32,648 nucleotides of DNA. Source: Bradyrhizobium sp. (GTDB lineage: Bacteria > Pseudomonadota > Alphaproteobacteria > Rhizobiales > Xanthobacteraceae). This document shows, piece after piece, positions 16,488 to 23,569 of the stretch (the first letter of the stretch is position 1; each line of letters opens with the position of its first letter). The position numbers and the translations under genes were made by a program. A model generated the notes under the pieces. It had not been told where the DNA came from, did not search any database, and saw only the letters and a list, made by a program, of their open reading frames with translations. The stretch lies in the NCBI GenBank assembly GCA_028290305.1, contig JAQGKC010000273.1, positions 1 through 32,648 on the forward strand, given 5' to 3'.

Positions 16488-17474
16488 TCAGCTGAGGAGC
16501 ACGACGCCGCCTAGCAGCGGCGTTGCCCGGACCCCGAACAATTGCTGGACCTGGGCCACGAAATTTTCAAGCTTATCGAGCTGAAACGTCCCGTTGACCA
16601 GCCTACGCTTCAGATCCGGGTTCGTAATGATAATTTTGCCGGGCCGATAGCGGTTGACTTCGTTCACGACACTGGCGAGCGACTTGTCACGAAAGATTAG
16701 CAGCCCAGCCTGCCATGCCACTACTTGCTCGGGATCGACTGGAACGGACGCCTCAATTCCCGCCAGGGAATAGGATACCTGCTCCGCCTTGTGAAGCCGC
16801 ACTGTGTCGCGGCCTTGCATGACATCCACGACTCCGTCCAAACACGCCACTGAGACGATTCCATCCAGACAACGCGCGTTGAAATTGGCTTCTGCCGCGG
16901 TGATCCGGCCGTTCGCGGCCAGCATCACAAGCGGCTTCGAAGACTGCCGTTTCGCAGCCACGGACGCTTCCCCGGAAATCAACTCAATCTGGGTTTCGTC
17001 CGGTGCCGATCGCAGCGCGACGCTGGTTTGCGTGTTCAGTTCTAATGAAACGTCACTCGCGACGAGGACCTTGCGCTGCTCTCCCTTCCCGGTCCGGTAA
17101 TCGGCGGACAACTCCTCGAGTGAAGGCCACAGATCGAGCGGGGGGCGAACCACCATATACCCCGCTGCTGCGGCGGCGATAGCCCCGCCAAGGACAACGC
17201 GGCGCGCCATGATTTGGGGCGGTGATCTTTGCAAAGCGGGCGCAGCATCGACCACGGATCGCTCGTCGGCGAGCTCCCGAGCTGCGATTCCCGCATCGCG
17301 CAAAAGTCGGGCAGCTCTTTTAAAGGCCTGCTCGTGTGCGGGACTCAGGTCACGCCACTGCTGTAGCGCCTCAATGTCAGCCCTGATCGGCGTTCCTGTT
17401 TTGAGTCGAACCACCCAATCAAGGGCCTCGTCCAGCAATGGATCGAGCTCAGGTGCTTTGGTGGGCTCGGTCAC
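16488..17474 (-). CDS. FecR-family anti-sigma/sigma regulator (FecR-A)
   Basis: A 328-residue inner-membrane regulator that receives a periplasmic signal from an STN domain and controls a FecI-type sigma factor. The GTG at 17474 begins TEPTKAPEL. Residues 12-62 are the cytoplasmic DUF4880 part (ALDWVVRLKTG, LSPAHEQAFKRA). Residues 91-109 are the single membrane helix, which begins with Arg-Arg (RRVVLGGAIAAAAAGY). Residues about 125-225 are the FecR domain (GEQRKVLVASDVSLELN). Residues 245-328 are the C-terminal STN-contacting region ending GGVVLLS. It is separated from its sigma gene by an unusually long gap of 478 bases. The closest relative in the window is FecR-B. Confidence 0.88.
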   Translation of the reverse strand: MTEPTKAPELDPLLDEALDWVVRLKTGTPIRADIEALQQWRDLSPAHEQAFKRAARLLRDAGIAARELADERSVVDAAPALQRSPPQIMARRVVLGGAIAAAAAGYMVVRPPLDLWPSLEELSADYRTGKGEQRKVLVASDVSLELNTQTSVALRSAPDETQIELISGEASVAAKRQSSKPLVMLAANGRITAAEANFNARCLDGIVSVACLDGVVDVMQGRDTVRLHKAEQVSYSLAGIEASVPVDPEQVVAWQAGLLIFRDKSLASVVNEVNRYRPGKIIITNPDLKRRLVNGTFQLDKLENFVAQVQQLFGVRATPLLGGVVLLS

Positions 17475-17628
17475 GATTTATTGCTCGTCCGCCGCGCCCG
17501 CCAAATCAAGAATCCCCCTCTGCGGCCAGAGACGTTCATCGTCATGGTATAGATGATTCCCTTAAATATCGGACACATCAATAAGTCGCCGCGCGTCTCT
17601 TCAATAAATAAATTCGGGTTCATGATCG

Positions 17629-17649
17629 GGACAGCCTGCGGCTATGTCC
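17629..17649. promoter_or_regulatory. Stable hairpin in FecR-A leader
   Basis: On the plus strand GGACAGCC pairs with GGCT-A-TGTCC around a three-base TGC loop, nine pairs with one bulge. No T-run follows on either strand, so it is more likely an mRNA structure or protein site than a terminator. Confidence 0.45.
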
Positions 17650-17667
17650 GCCAGACGACAACAGAGA

Positions 17668-17682
17668 CAGCCCTGTCGGCTG
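17668..17682. promoter_or_regulatory. Second hairpin, T-run on the plus side
   Basis: CAGCC pairs with GGCTG around a CTGTC loop and is followed on the plus strand by ATTTTTG. This looks like a small plus-strand terminator, yet no plus-strand gene lies upstream. Its stem shares the AGCC...GGCT core with the hairpin 20 bases away. Confidence 0.35.
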
Positions 17683-17952
17683 ATTTTTGTCGGACCTCGT
17701 CCTAGCCGACCCCGCCATTCTTCCGGAAATCTCCTCGCCCAATTCACGGCCCATAAGCTCTGCTGCATGAGTCTCTATTTGATAGACGACTGGAGTCCAG
17801 CTATCCCGAAGAAAAATCCTGTTAGAATTGGGATTCGGAGCCTGGGATTGCGCTCCATGATCGAACAGGGCGCCGGGATAAGCCTGTCGCAACACAGAGA
17901 GACAAGCCAGAGGGCATGCGAGGGCTGCACAACCTTTCCGCGACAGCCTCAG

Positions 17953-18537
17953 TCAAGATCGGGGACGTGGACCGCCAAGGCGACGGGTCAATGTGTGGCT
18001 AAGACTATCCGCGCAATGGCGGAGGGCCCGTTTTAGATCGCTCTCGACTGTTCGGATGCTGACCTGCAGACGCGCTGCGACCTTATGTGGCGGCTCCCCC
18101 TCGATCGAAATGCTGCGAAGCACTTCTCGGGGCCGGGCCGGAAGTTCGGCCAAAGCTCTTTTGAAAGCCTCGATTTCCGAGCGTGCCTCGACGATCCTGG
18201 CTGGGTCGGGCTCGTCATCGCGGGCGTCCAGCAGCGCATCGATCTCGGATGGACTGACGCGATAGTTTTGTGCCTTTTGACGATCCTTCGCAATATTGAT
18301 GGCAGTCCGAAAAATATAATCAGCCGGACTGCGGACCGGCACGACGTCCGTCACCCTGTCCAGGCGCATAAATGTCTCGTGCAGGGCTTCGTGGGCAAAA
18401 TCCGACGATCCCAAGCGGCGCGTCAGCTTTCGGATGAGGTTGTCGTAGTTCTCTACAAGCTGGCCCCGTAAGCGCACTCGATTGATATCAGCCACGTTCT
18501 GCCGGCCCCCACACGCCAACCCCGGAGCCTTGATCAC
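17953..18537 (-). CDS. FecI-type ECF sigma factor (sigma A)
   Basis: A 194-residue sigma factor of the iron-starvation or cell-surface-signalling group. Region 2 covers about residues 25-90 (RRLGSSDFAHEALHETFMRL, then DYIFRTAINIAKDRQ). Region 4 covers about 128-182 with the helix-turn-helix PHKVAARLQVSIRTVESDL. The ATG at 18537 is the longest start. A GTG 15 codons later (VADINRVRLRG) is a credible alternative. The gene lies 156 bases after the TonB-like gene and upstream of FecR-A. It probably drives the TpsB operon, its own module, or both. That assignment is inference. Confidence 0.9.
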   Translation of the reverse strand: MIKAPGLACGGRQNVADINRVRLRGQLVENYDNLIRKLTRRLGSSDFAHEALHETFMRLDRVTDVVPVRSPADYIFRTAINIAKDRQKAQNYRVSPSEIDALLDARDDEPDPARIVEARSEIEAFKRALAELPARPREVLRSISIEGEPPHKVAARLQVSIRTVESDLKRALRHCADSLSHTLTRRLGGPRPRS

Positions 18538-18693
18538 TGTCGAGGATGGATTGTTCGTAGCGGCCGGGGACTACACATTTATGACGCAAACGGGCCATCG
18601 GTTGGAGAGAATTTGGATACCGGATTTCCGTATTTTAGGTGGGCAGCTTAACGGGGACGGAGCCATTCATAGCGGTTTGCTGGATTCCTCCCG
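18538..18693 (-). promoter_or_regulatory. Possible sigma A promoter region with inverted repeat
   Basis: A 156-base gap before sigma A. On the minus strand ATACGGAAATCCGGTAT (about 18617-18633) is a near-palindrome and contains GGAAAT, which resembles the -35 of FecI-dependent promoters. No -10 can be fixed by eye. Confidence 0.3.
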
Positions 18694-19419
18694 TCAGGAC
18701 GGGTCGAACGCAAGCCGCACCTGAATGTTGAGCTGGTCGGGCAGCTCGGACGGAATAGACGGCAGCGGCTGGGCACGCCGGATCGTCTTGATGGCCTCTT
18801 CGTCCAGCACTGCCTGTCCTGAGCTCGTCTTCACCCAGACACCGAGAAGGGTGCCATCCCGACGCATCGAAAACAGCGTCTCGACCGTCCCTTGCAGCCG
18901 CCTGAGCCTGGCGGCGTTCGGATAGCGCTGATACTGCGCGACGTGCCGAAGCAAAGCTTGCTGAAACTTCAGAGTAGCGCTGCTCGGGGGCGCGCTCAGT
19001 GGCGATGGTGTCGGTCTGATGTTCGATGCGGGAGCCTCCACAGGCGATAACGCCTGCGCCGACGGAATGGCAACAGGCTCATCGAGCGCCGTGGGGCTGG
19101 GTTCATCAACCGGGACATCGGCATGGCTCGCGACGCTCGCCGTAACCGATTGAGAAGCCGGAGCAGCCGGTATGGGCGCGGGATCGGGGCGCTGGAGAAG
19201 ATGAACCTGCACAATAGAGGCCTGTTCCTGGCCCGCTGAGCCCGCAGGCGCCTGCAGCCGAATCCAATAGACTCCACCAATAAGAAGCAGGGTTACCACG
19301 GCGGGAGCGATGAGCAGCCGAAGGAGTTCTCCCGACGACCAGGCGCCCGGCTCTTCCAGCACGGACGGGTCTACTGACCGGAACGCTCCGTTTCTTCGAC
19401 CGGACTCATCAAGGCTCAT
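18694..19419 (-). CDS. TonB-family energy transducer of the signalling module
   Basis: A 241-residue TonB-like protein. Its ATG overlaps the stop of the STN gene (ATGA). Residues about 33-53 are the membrane anchor. Residues 70-145 are a Pro/Ala/Ser-rich linker. Residues about 150-241 are a classical TonB_C domain (YPNAARLRRLQGTVETLFSM, then SSGQAVLDEEAIKTIRRAQPLP). This C-terminal domain is the canonical form, unlike the TonB of the effector operon. It could energise the same outer-membrane partner or hand the signal to the STN protein. No dedicated ExbB or ExbD stands next to it; the ExbB fusion and ExbD about 5 kb away may serve both. Confidence 0.85.
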   Translation of the reverse strand: MSLDESGRRNGAFRSVDPSVLEEPGAWSSGELLRLLIAPAVVTLLLIGGVYWIRLQAPAGSAGQEQASIVQVHLLQRPDPAPIPAAPASQSVTASVASHADVPVDEPSPTALDEPVAIPSAQALSPVEAPASNIRPTPSPLSAPPSSATLKFQQALLRHVAQYQRYPNAARLRRLQGTVETLFSMRRDGTLLGVWVKTSSGQAVLDEEAIKTIRRAQPLPSIPSELPDQLNIQVRLAFDPS

Positions 19420-20312
19420 TGCAGGGACTTCACCAGAACCACAACACGGACGGGCTGCGGCATGTTTGCCGGTGCCGGCCGGCTGATCGTCAGACCGCTG
19501 AGCACCGTCGTCACGGCTGTATCGCGTTCGTGATCGCCTGTCGATCGGAACAACTCGGTTCGCTGAATCGTGCGCGAGGGATCGATCCAGATATCCAGAA
19601 CCGCGCGGTAGTTTCCGGCTCGCGTCTTGGCATTTTTCCGAAGCGCTTCCTGAATGTCGGCCTGCACGCTCTCGCTATAGTCATGTAGTCGAGCTGCGCC
19701 GTCGCTATCGCTCGATCCGCGCGTCCGCAGCGTACCTAACGACAAATCGGCTGTGGCAAATGGTGCCGAGGGAGGCCTATCACCATCCACAGATGGAGGA
19801 GCGAGGGTGATCGCATCCGCTCGAAGGTACCTCACCCTTAAATCGGTTCCCGTCAGCAAGAGATTCAGGGCAGCATCCGGCGTAAAATTGCCTTCGACTG
19901 CGCCTGACGTTCGGCCGACGGCAGAGTTGCTCTCGTAAAGGACCTGGACGCCGGTTCTCTGCCCATAGGCCTGCAGCGCGTTTGCCAGCGGCTGAGCCGG
20001 AATATGAAAACCGATCGGCCCGATCGCAGTAGCAACTTGGCGTTCCTCCGCGCCGGCGGCGCAAATGCCCGCTATCATCAAAGTTGCATATGCCATTGTG
20101 AGAAGCGGCCGGTTTCGACAATAGTTGCGCCACGCAGTTATGACTCTCGATCGGGCCAGGCGCCGGGAGAAGTGGCCAGACGTTCCGGCCTCGTTGCAGC
20201 CAAGAGAACGCCCGCGATCGAAATCATGAAATTCAAACAGATCTTTTGGAGCGCCGCGCCGACCAGCGGTCTCGCTCGGGATCCCGGCGGCATATGATTC
20301 AATTGCTGTCAT
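19416..20312 (-). CDS. STN-domain signalling protein with TonB_C-like tail (module A)
   Basis: A periplasmic protein of about 298 residues. I chose the ATG at 20312. A later ATG (20096, just before the hydrophobic segment) is an alternative, and the longer frame to 20771 is not supported. A signal segment at residues 72-88 ends AAGAEE. Residues about 100-172 are the STN (secretin/TonB short N-terminal) domain: IPAQPLANALQAYGQRTGVQVLYES, then TPDAALNLLLTGTDLRVRY. Residues about 212-296 resemble a TonB C-terminal domain (YRAVLDIWIDPSRTIQRTEL, STGD). In classical systems the STN domain is fused to an outer-membrane receptor and contacts FecR. Here there is no barrel. From memory, P. aeruginosa VreA has a similarly receptor-less design. 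Confidence 0.8.
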   Translation of the reverse strand: MTAIESYAAGIPSETAGRRGAPKDLFEFHDFDRGRSLGCNEAGTSGHFSRRLARSRVITAWRNYCRNRPLLTMAYATLMIAGICAAGAEERQVATAIGPIGFHIPAQPLANALQAYGQRTGVQVLYESNSAVGRTSGAVEGNFTPDAALNLLLTGTDLRVRYLRADAITLAPPSVDGDRPPSAPFATADLSLGTLRTRGSSDSDGAARLHDYSESVQADIQEALRKNAKTRAGNYRAVLDIWIDPSRTIQRTELFRSTGDHERDTAVTTVLSGLTISRPAPANMPQPVRVVVLVKSLQ

Positions 20313-20593
20313 AGCCGAGCTTCGGTTCGCCCGAGTCCGTGGTAACATGCGTTTAGCCGAGTCGTTTGCACAACAAACCTTCCGGCCATCCATTTTCGGA
20401 AAAAAATGATGGGATCGGCCATGAGCGGAAGCCGTTTTTACAATCACTATGTGACAGCTATCTAACCGGTCCCGCCCAACATGGCCACGGAAGTTGTCGG
20501 AATGCCGCTTACGACGAGAGCGATGCAGAGGGAATGGCACGTTACGGAAGGGCACAGGGCGCTCTCTCAATTCATCAATGTACACGACTGGTC

Positions 20594-20611
20594 GCGATCG
20601 ATGATGATCGC
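20594..20611. promoter_or_regulatory. Inverted repeat GCGATC-N6-GATCGC, possible operator
   Basis: Two perfect six-base arms with a GATGAT spacer, lying 282 bases before the STN start of module A. The size fits a dimeric regulator site. No regulator is known. Confidence 0.3.
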
Positions 20612-20775
20612 GTATCAGTGCTGAGACACCTCGGGACTCCAAAACCCTCAATGGATTTTTGTGAATGTTAGATGTCAGCGTTCCCTGGCGGCGGGGCGCC
20701 CAGCGCCACAGCCCTGGCCAGATTGACGTCTTATTTCGTGCCGAAATCGCATTTCCGCGACGTACAGCCACGCCG

Positions 20776-20805
20776 CCCGGATAAGTCCGGGAGCGGATTC
20801 CCGCT
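20776..20805 (-). terminator. Twin hairpins after FecR-B
   Basis: Two adjoining hairpins begin about eight bases past the FecR-B stop: AGCGG-gaat-CCGCT (20792-20805) and CCCGGA-ctta-TCCGGG (20776-20791) in minus-strand sense. Both have four-base loops. There is no T-run, so they may act as a weak terminator, an attenuator or a 3' end stabiliser separating the two modules. Confidence 0.5.
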
Positions 20806-20812
20806 TACGATA

Positions 20813-21802
20813 TCAGCTCAGCAGAACGAGCCCCCCGGGCAAGATTCGATGGCGAACACCGAAAGCGCGCGCGATTTGTGCCAATGCTTCGTCGGGCTGA
20901 TCGATCCTGAACCTGCCATTGACAGGAAGCCGCCCCAGTTCTGAATTCAGCAACACGATGCGACCTGGCCGATACCGGTTCAGCTCCTCGATCACCTCGG
21001 TCAGCGGCGTCATGTTAAAGATGACCAAGCCTTGCTGCCAAGCCGAGACGACCACCGGATCAATCACAGCGACATTTTTTAGTCCGTCATTGTCGTACGC
21101 CACTTGCTGTCGCGGCTCGAGCGTCACGGACCGGGCTTGGTGTTCGACCCGAACCTCGTCCGCCAAACATGTCACGCAGGCAGCAGGTCCGATGAGGCGG
21201 ACGTCGAAGCGTGCGCCGTTGGCGGACGTTCTTCCGCCCGCCGCCACGACACTGAAGGATTTGGGTTGGCGATCCGGCATCTTGAACGATGCTTCGCCGG
21301 CAATGAGTTCGACCGCGTCGGAATCGCCACCGGCGCCGATCGAAATGCTCGTCCGGGCATTCATCTGCACCGAAACGCCTTCGGACACAGCAATCTGGCG
21401 TTGTTCGCCGGCAGCGGTGCGATAATCCGCCCGAAGCTCGAAGAAAGACGGCCACAAACCCAACGGCGGACGCGCAATCATGACCCCGGCCGCGGAAGCG
21501 GCCAAAGCACCGCCAATCAAAGCGCGACGTCCAATCAACACGCTGCTGGCGGATCGCCGACGTTCGTTCGAAATCCTCTCATCGTCGCGCAAGCTCTGGC
21601 CGGCCTGCCCGAATGCTTCCCAAAGCTGGCTCGCCTGCGAGAAAGCCGCCGCATGTGTCGGGCTTCGGCCGCACCACAACCGCAATGCCGCCGCATCCGT
21701 TGCGCCCGCCTCCCCCGACGTCAAGCGTCTGATCCAGGCGTGCGCTTCACGCTCGATCGCAGTGAGCTCGCTGTCTTCTTTGTTGCTATCGATCATAACC
21801 AT
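20813..21802 (-). CDS. FecR-family anti-sigma/sigma regulator (FecR-B)
   Basis: A 329-residue inner-membrane regulator with the same layout as FecR-A. The DUF4880 part is at residues 15-65 (HAWIRRLTSGEAG, RSPTHAAAFSQASQLW). The membrane helix at about 93-110 begins with an Arg pair (GRRALIGGALAASAAG). The FecR domain is at about 127-225 (GEQRQIAVSEGVSVQMNART). The C-terminal signal-receiving part ends GGLVLLS. The DYRT-GEQR and WQ.GL.IF blocks are shared with FecR-A, so the two arose by duplication. It lies 132 bases after sigma B, the usual sigma-fecR order. It should be specific for sigma B and the STN protein of module B. Confidence 0.88.
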   Translation of the reverse strand: MVMIDSNKEDSELTAIEREAHAWIRRLTSGEAGATDAAALRLWCGRSPTHAAAFSQASQLWEAFGQAGQSLRDDERISNERRRSASSVLIGRRALIGGALAASAAGVMIARPPLGLWPSFFELRADYRTAAGEQRQIAVSEGVSVQMNARTSISIGAGGDSDAVELIAGEASFKMPDRQPKSFSVVAAGGRTSANGARFDVRLIGPAACVTCLADEVRVEHQARSVTLEPRQQVAYDNDGLKNVAVIDPVVVSAWQQGLVIFNMTPLTEVIEELNRYRPGRIVLLNSELGRLPVNGRFRIDQPDEALAQIARAFGVRHRILPGGLVLLS

Positions 21803-21934
21803 AACGTATTGCGGGTCATACCCTTTACTGCGTGCTTGCTATTAAGCTGCCGCTGAAAATCTCTCGACCTTCCACCGGATAGACACTTCTCGAGCGGCCC
21901 AGCCACATGATTTTTTTGCATGGAGCACATCGGA

Positions 21935-22534
21935 TCACGTCGTCTTCCGATTTCGGCCGAAACGAGCGGCGCAATGTTCCTGCGCCCGCCTCAGTTCTTT
22001 TTCCACCATGCTCACCGAAATCCCAAAGTGTTCGGCAATCTGTTGTCTGGACAGGCCATCCAGCCGCGCGGCAAGCAGAATTGCGCGCGGGCGCGGCGGC
22101 AATTCCGCCATTACCCGTTTGAGTTTCGCGATGTCGGTGCGGCCCTCGACAATCCTCAGCGCATCGGGCGCGTCATCGGCGATATGAAGAAGAGCCTCCA
22201 CCTCACCTGCGCTCAGGCGTCGGTTCTCGGCCCGCCGTTGGTTCAGCGCGATATGAAAGGCGGCCCGGAACAGATAGGCCCCGGGATTGCGAATCTCCCC
22301 GAGCGCCTCCGTTCCATCGAGGCGCAAATAAGTATCCTGGAGCGCATCCTCCGCCCAGTCGGACGACCCCAGCCGACGCGTCAGGCGAAGTCTGAGCTCG
22401 CTGTATCGATCAATCAGGAATGCCCGCAATGCCGGCAAGGCTTCCTGTTGTTTTTGACCAGACCCTTCTTGACTTGGCGCGTCCTTGTCAAAAACATCCG
22501 GGTTGCCCCGTCCCTTATCCATGTTGCCGACCAC
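21935..22534 (-). CDS. FecI-type ECF sigma factor (sigma B)
   Basis: A 199-residue ECF sigma factor, paralogous to sigma A (both have LTRRLGSSD near the start of region 2). Region 2 is at about residues 45-105 (DWAEDALQDTYLRLDG, then AYLFRAAFHIALNQRR). Region 4 is at about 140-195 with the helix-turn-helix SRQQIAEHFGISVSMVEKEL. The start is GTG at 22534 or ATG at 22522. The first overlaps the STN gene by 20 bases, the second by 8, so translation is coupled in either case. The N-terminal 30 residues are polar and variable. Confidence 0.9.
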   Translation of the reverse strand: MVGNMDKGRGNPDVFDKDAPSQEGSGQKQQEALPALRAFLIDRYSELRLRLTRRLGSSDWAEDALQDTYLRLDGTEALGEIRNPGAYLFRAAFHIALNQRRAENRRLSAGEVEALLHIADDAPDALRIVEGRTDIAKLKRVMAELPPRPRAILLAARLDGLSRQQIAEHFGISVSMVEKELRRAQEHCAARFGRNRKTT

Positions 22535-23345
22535 TTTCGGTCACCGGACAATCGATGGTGCCGCCCGAAGATCGGGGTAGCACGACCATCGTAAATGGCT
22601 GGGCCATATGCGCGGGAGGCGCTTCGCCAACCGACAGGCGGCTGGTAATCTCGGCTATCGCCGCGTCGCGTTGTTGGTCACCGGTCGAACTCAAGAGCTT
22701 CACCCTCGTCATCCCACCGGCAGGACCGATCCAAAAGCTGATCGCCGCACGATAGGTACCTGGCTTCGTTTCTTGCTGTGCGCACAGAGCGTTGGTGATG
22801 CGTTCCTGCACCAGGGCCGAATAGTGCCGTTCGATGGAATCCTGCTGTGACAAGGCCGCCAGCGCAATGGCTGATGGTGTTTTCACCACGGCGGATTCCT
22901 CAGAGGCGGGAACCACGACGAAGGCATCTGATGTCGTGTATTCTGCCACGAGCCCGCTATCTTTCAGCAAGCTCAGCAAGGCAATCTCTGGCGCCAAATG
23001 CCCCCGCACCGCATTGGACAGCCGACCAGCGGCCAGATTGCCGTTATAAACCGCCACAATCCCGGTCGTCGTACTGTACGCGTCGAGCGCCGATGCGAGC
23101 GGCTGAGAAGGGATATCGAACCAGATTTGGGAATATTGCCCGGCTCTCTGCGCGTGGGCATGTGAATTAGCAGTCACCACAAGCACGACCATCAGGAAGC
23201 GGAGAGCAGAGCGCAAAAGGCCTCGAAACAAATCGGACGCAGTCGTCGCACTTTGCCACTCAGATCGAAAACGCACAGGCTCCCCCAAACGCAGCCCAAT
23301 CGATCCACCGCTCAAGTGGGCCTCGAGGCCGTCAGATGGAGACAT
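22515..23345 (-). CDS. STN-domain signalling protein with TonB_C-like tail (module B)
   Basis: A 276-residue protein. The ATG at 23345 follows AGTGGAAG. The first 44 residues are polar, and a hydrophobic segment at about 47-60 then ends AHAQ. The protein is therefore periplasmic or anchored with a cytoplasmic tail. The STN domain is at about 74-146 (IPSQPLASALDAYSTTTGIVAVY, then LLSLLKDSGLVAEY). A TonB_C-like domain is at about 175-258 (YRAAISFWIGPAGGMTRVKL, STGD). The layout is identical to the module A protein. It heads the whole minus-strand block and is translationally coupled to sigma B. No TonB-dependent receptor accompanies it. Confidence 0.8.
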   Translation of the reverse strand: MSPSDGLEAHLSGGSIGLRLGEPVRFRSEWQSATTASDLFRGLLRSALRFLMVVLVVTANSHAHAQRAGQYSQIWFDIPSQPLASALDAYSTTTGIVAVYNGNLAAGRLSNAVRGHLAPEIALLSLLKDSGLVAEYTTSDAFVVVPASEESAVVKTPSAIALAALSQQDSIERHYSALVQERITNALCAQQETKPGTYRAAISFWIGPAGGMTRVKLLSSTGDQQRDAAIAEITSRLSVGEAPPAHMAQPFTMVVLPRSSGGTIDCPVTESGRQHG

Positions 23346-23569
23346 CTTCCACTCACTTTATTCCCCCATTGACGAAGGAATCGTGACAGACGGCGACCTG
23401 GGCAGGATTCCAATAGCGATCGCGTGCTCGACCTAAAGCTCTATACAGAACGGTAGCTGGATTCCAATTGGAAAGGTAGACCTCCAGGATTGATCGAAAC
23501 CATCGATACGTCTGTATTAAAGAACCAGCGATCGTATGGTGCGCCCATGTGCACCCGTGTGGTTGTCGG
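23346..23569 (-). promoter_or_regulatory. Probable promoter region of module B with repeated GGAATCC
   Basis: A 224-base gap upstream of the first signalling gene. On the minus strand ATTGGAATCC occurs twice, with GGAATCC at 23459-23465 and 23405-23411, 54 bases apart. The second copy is followed 14 bases later by CGTCTG. GGAA-type -35 elements are usual for ECF sigma factors, so these may be sigma targets. The match is by eye only. Confidence 0.4.

Larger units (their letters stand above)
17475..17952 (-). other. Long leader between sigma A and FecR-A, no clear gene
   Basis: Sigma and fecR genes usually abut, but here 478 bases separate them. A minus-strand frame at 17620-17895 has no domain or ribosome binding site. 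The stretch holds two hairpins (17629-17649 and 17668-17682) and one GGAATC element (minus strand, 17555-17560) about 85 bases before the FecR-A start. An internal promoter or RNA-level control of FecR-A is possible. Confidence 0.4.
20313..20812 (-). promoter_or_regulatory. Spacer between signalling modules B and A
   Basis: No gene is supported in these 500 bases, although the STN frame stays open through them. It begins, in transcription order, with two back-to-back hairpins (20776-20805). A perfect inverted repeat GCGATC-N6-GATCGC lies at 20594-20611. The part next to the STN start is AT-richer (about 20385-20440). This is the likely promoter region of module A. Confidence 0.45.

Noticed and set aside
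17620..17895. 91-residue minus-strand ORF in the FecR-A leader
   Set aside because: No domain, no ribosome binding site and an irregular composition. I kept the stretch as a non-coding leader.
18694..19419. Idea that this is the only TonB and that 10704-11456 is merely a proline-rich protein
   Set aside because: 10704-11456 also has the anchor, proline/lysine linker and C-terminal fold of TonB and sits beside ExbD, so both are kept as TonB-type proteins.
20440..20465. Possible Pho box (CTGTCAC-like half site) upstream of module A, considered because PUMA3 responds to phosphate
   Set aside because: Only one half site is recognisable and the second direct repeat does not match.
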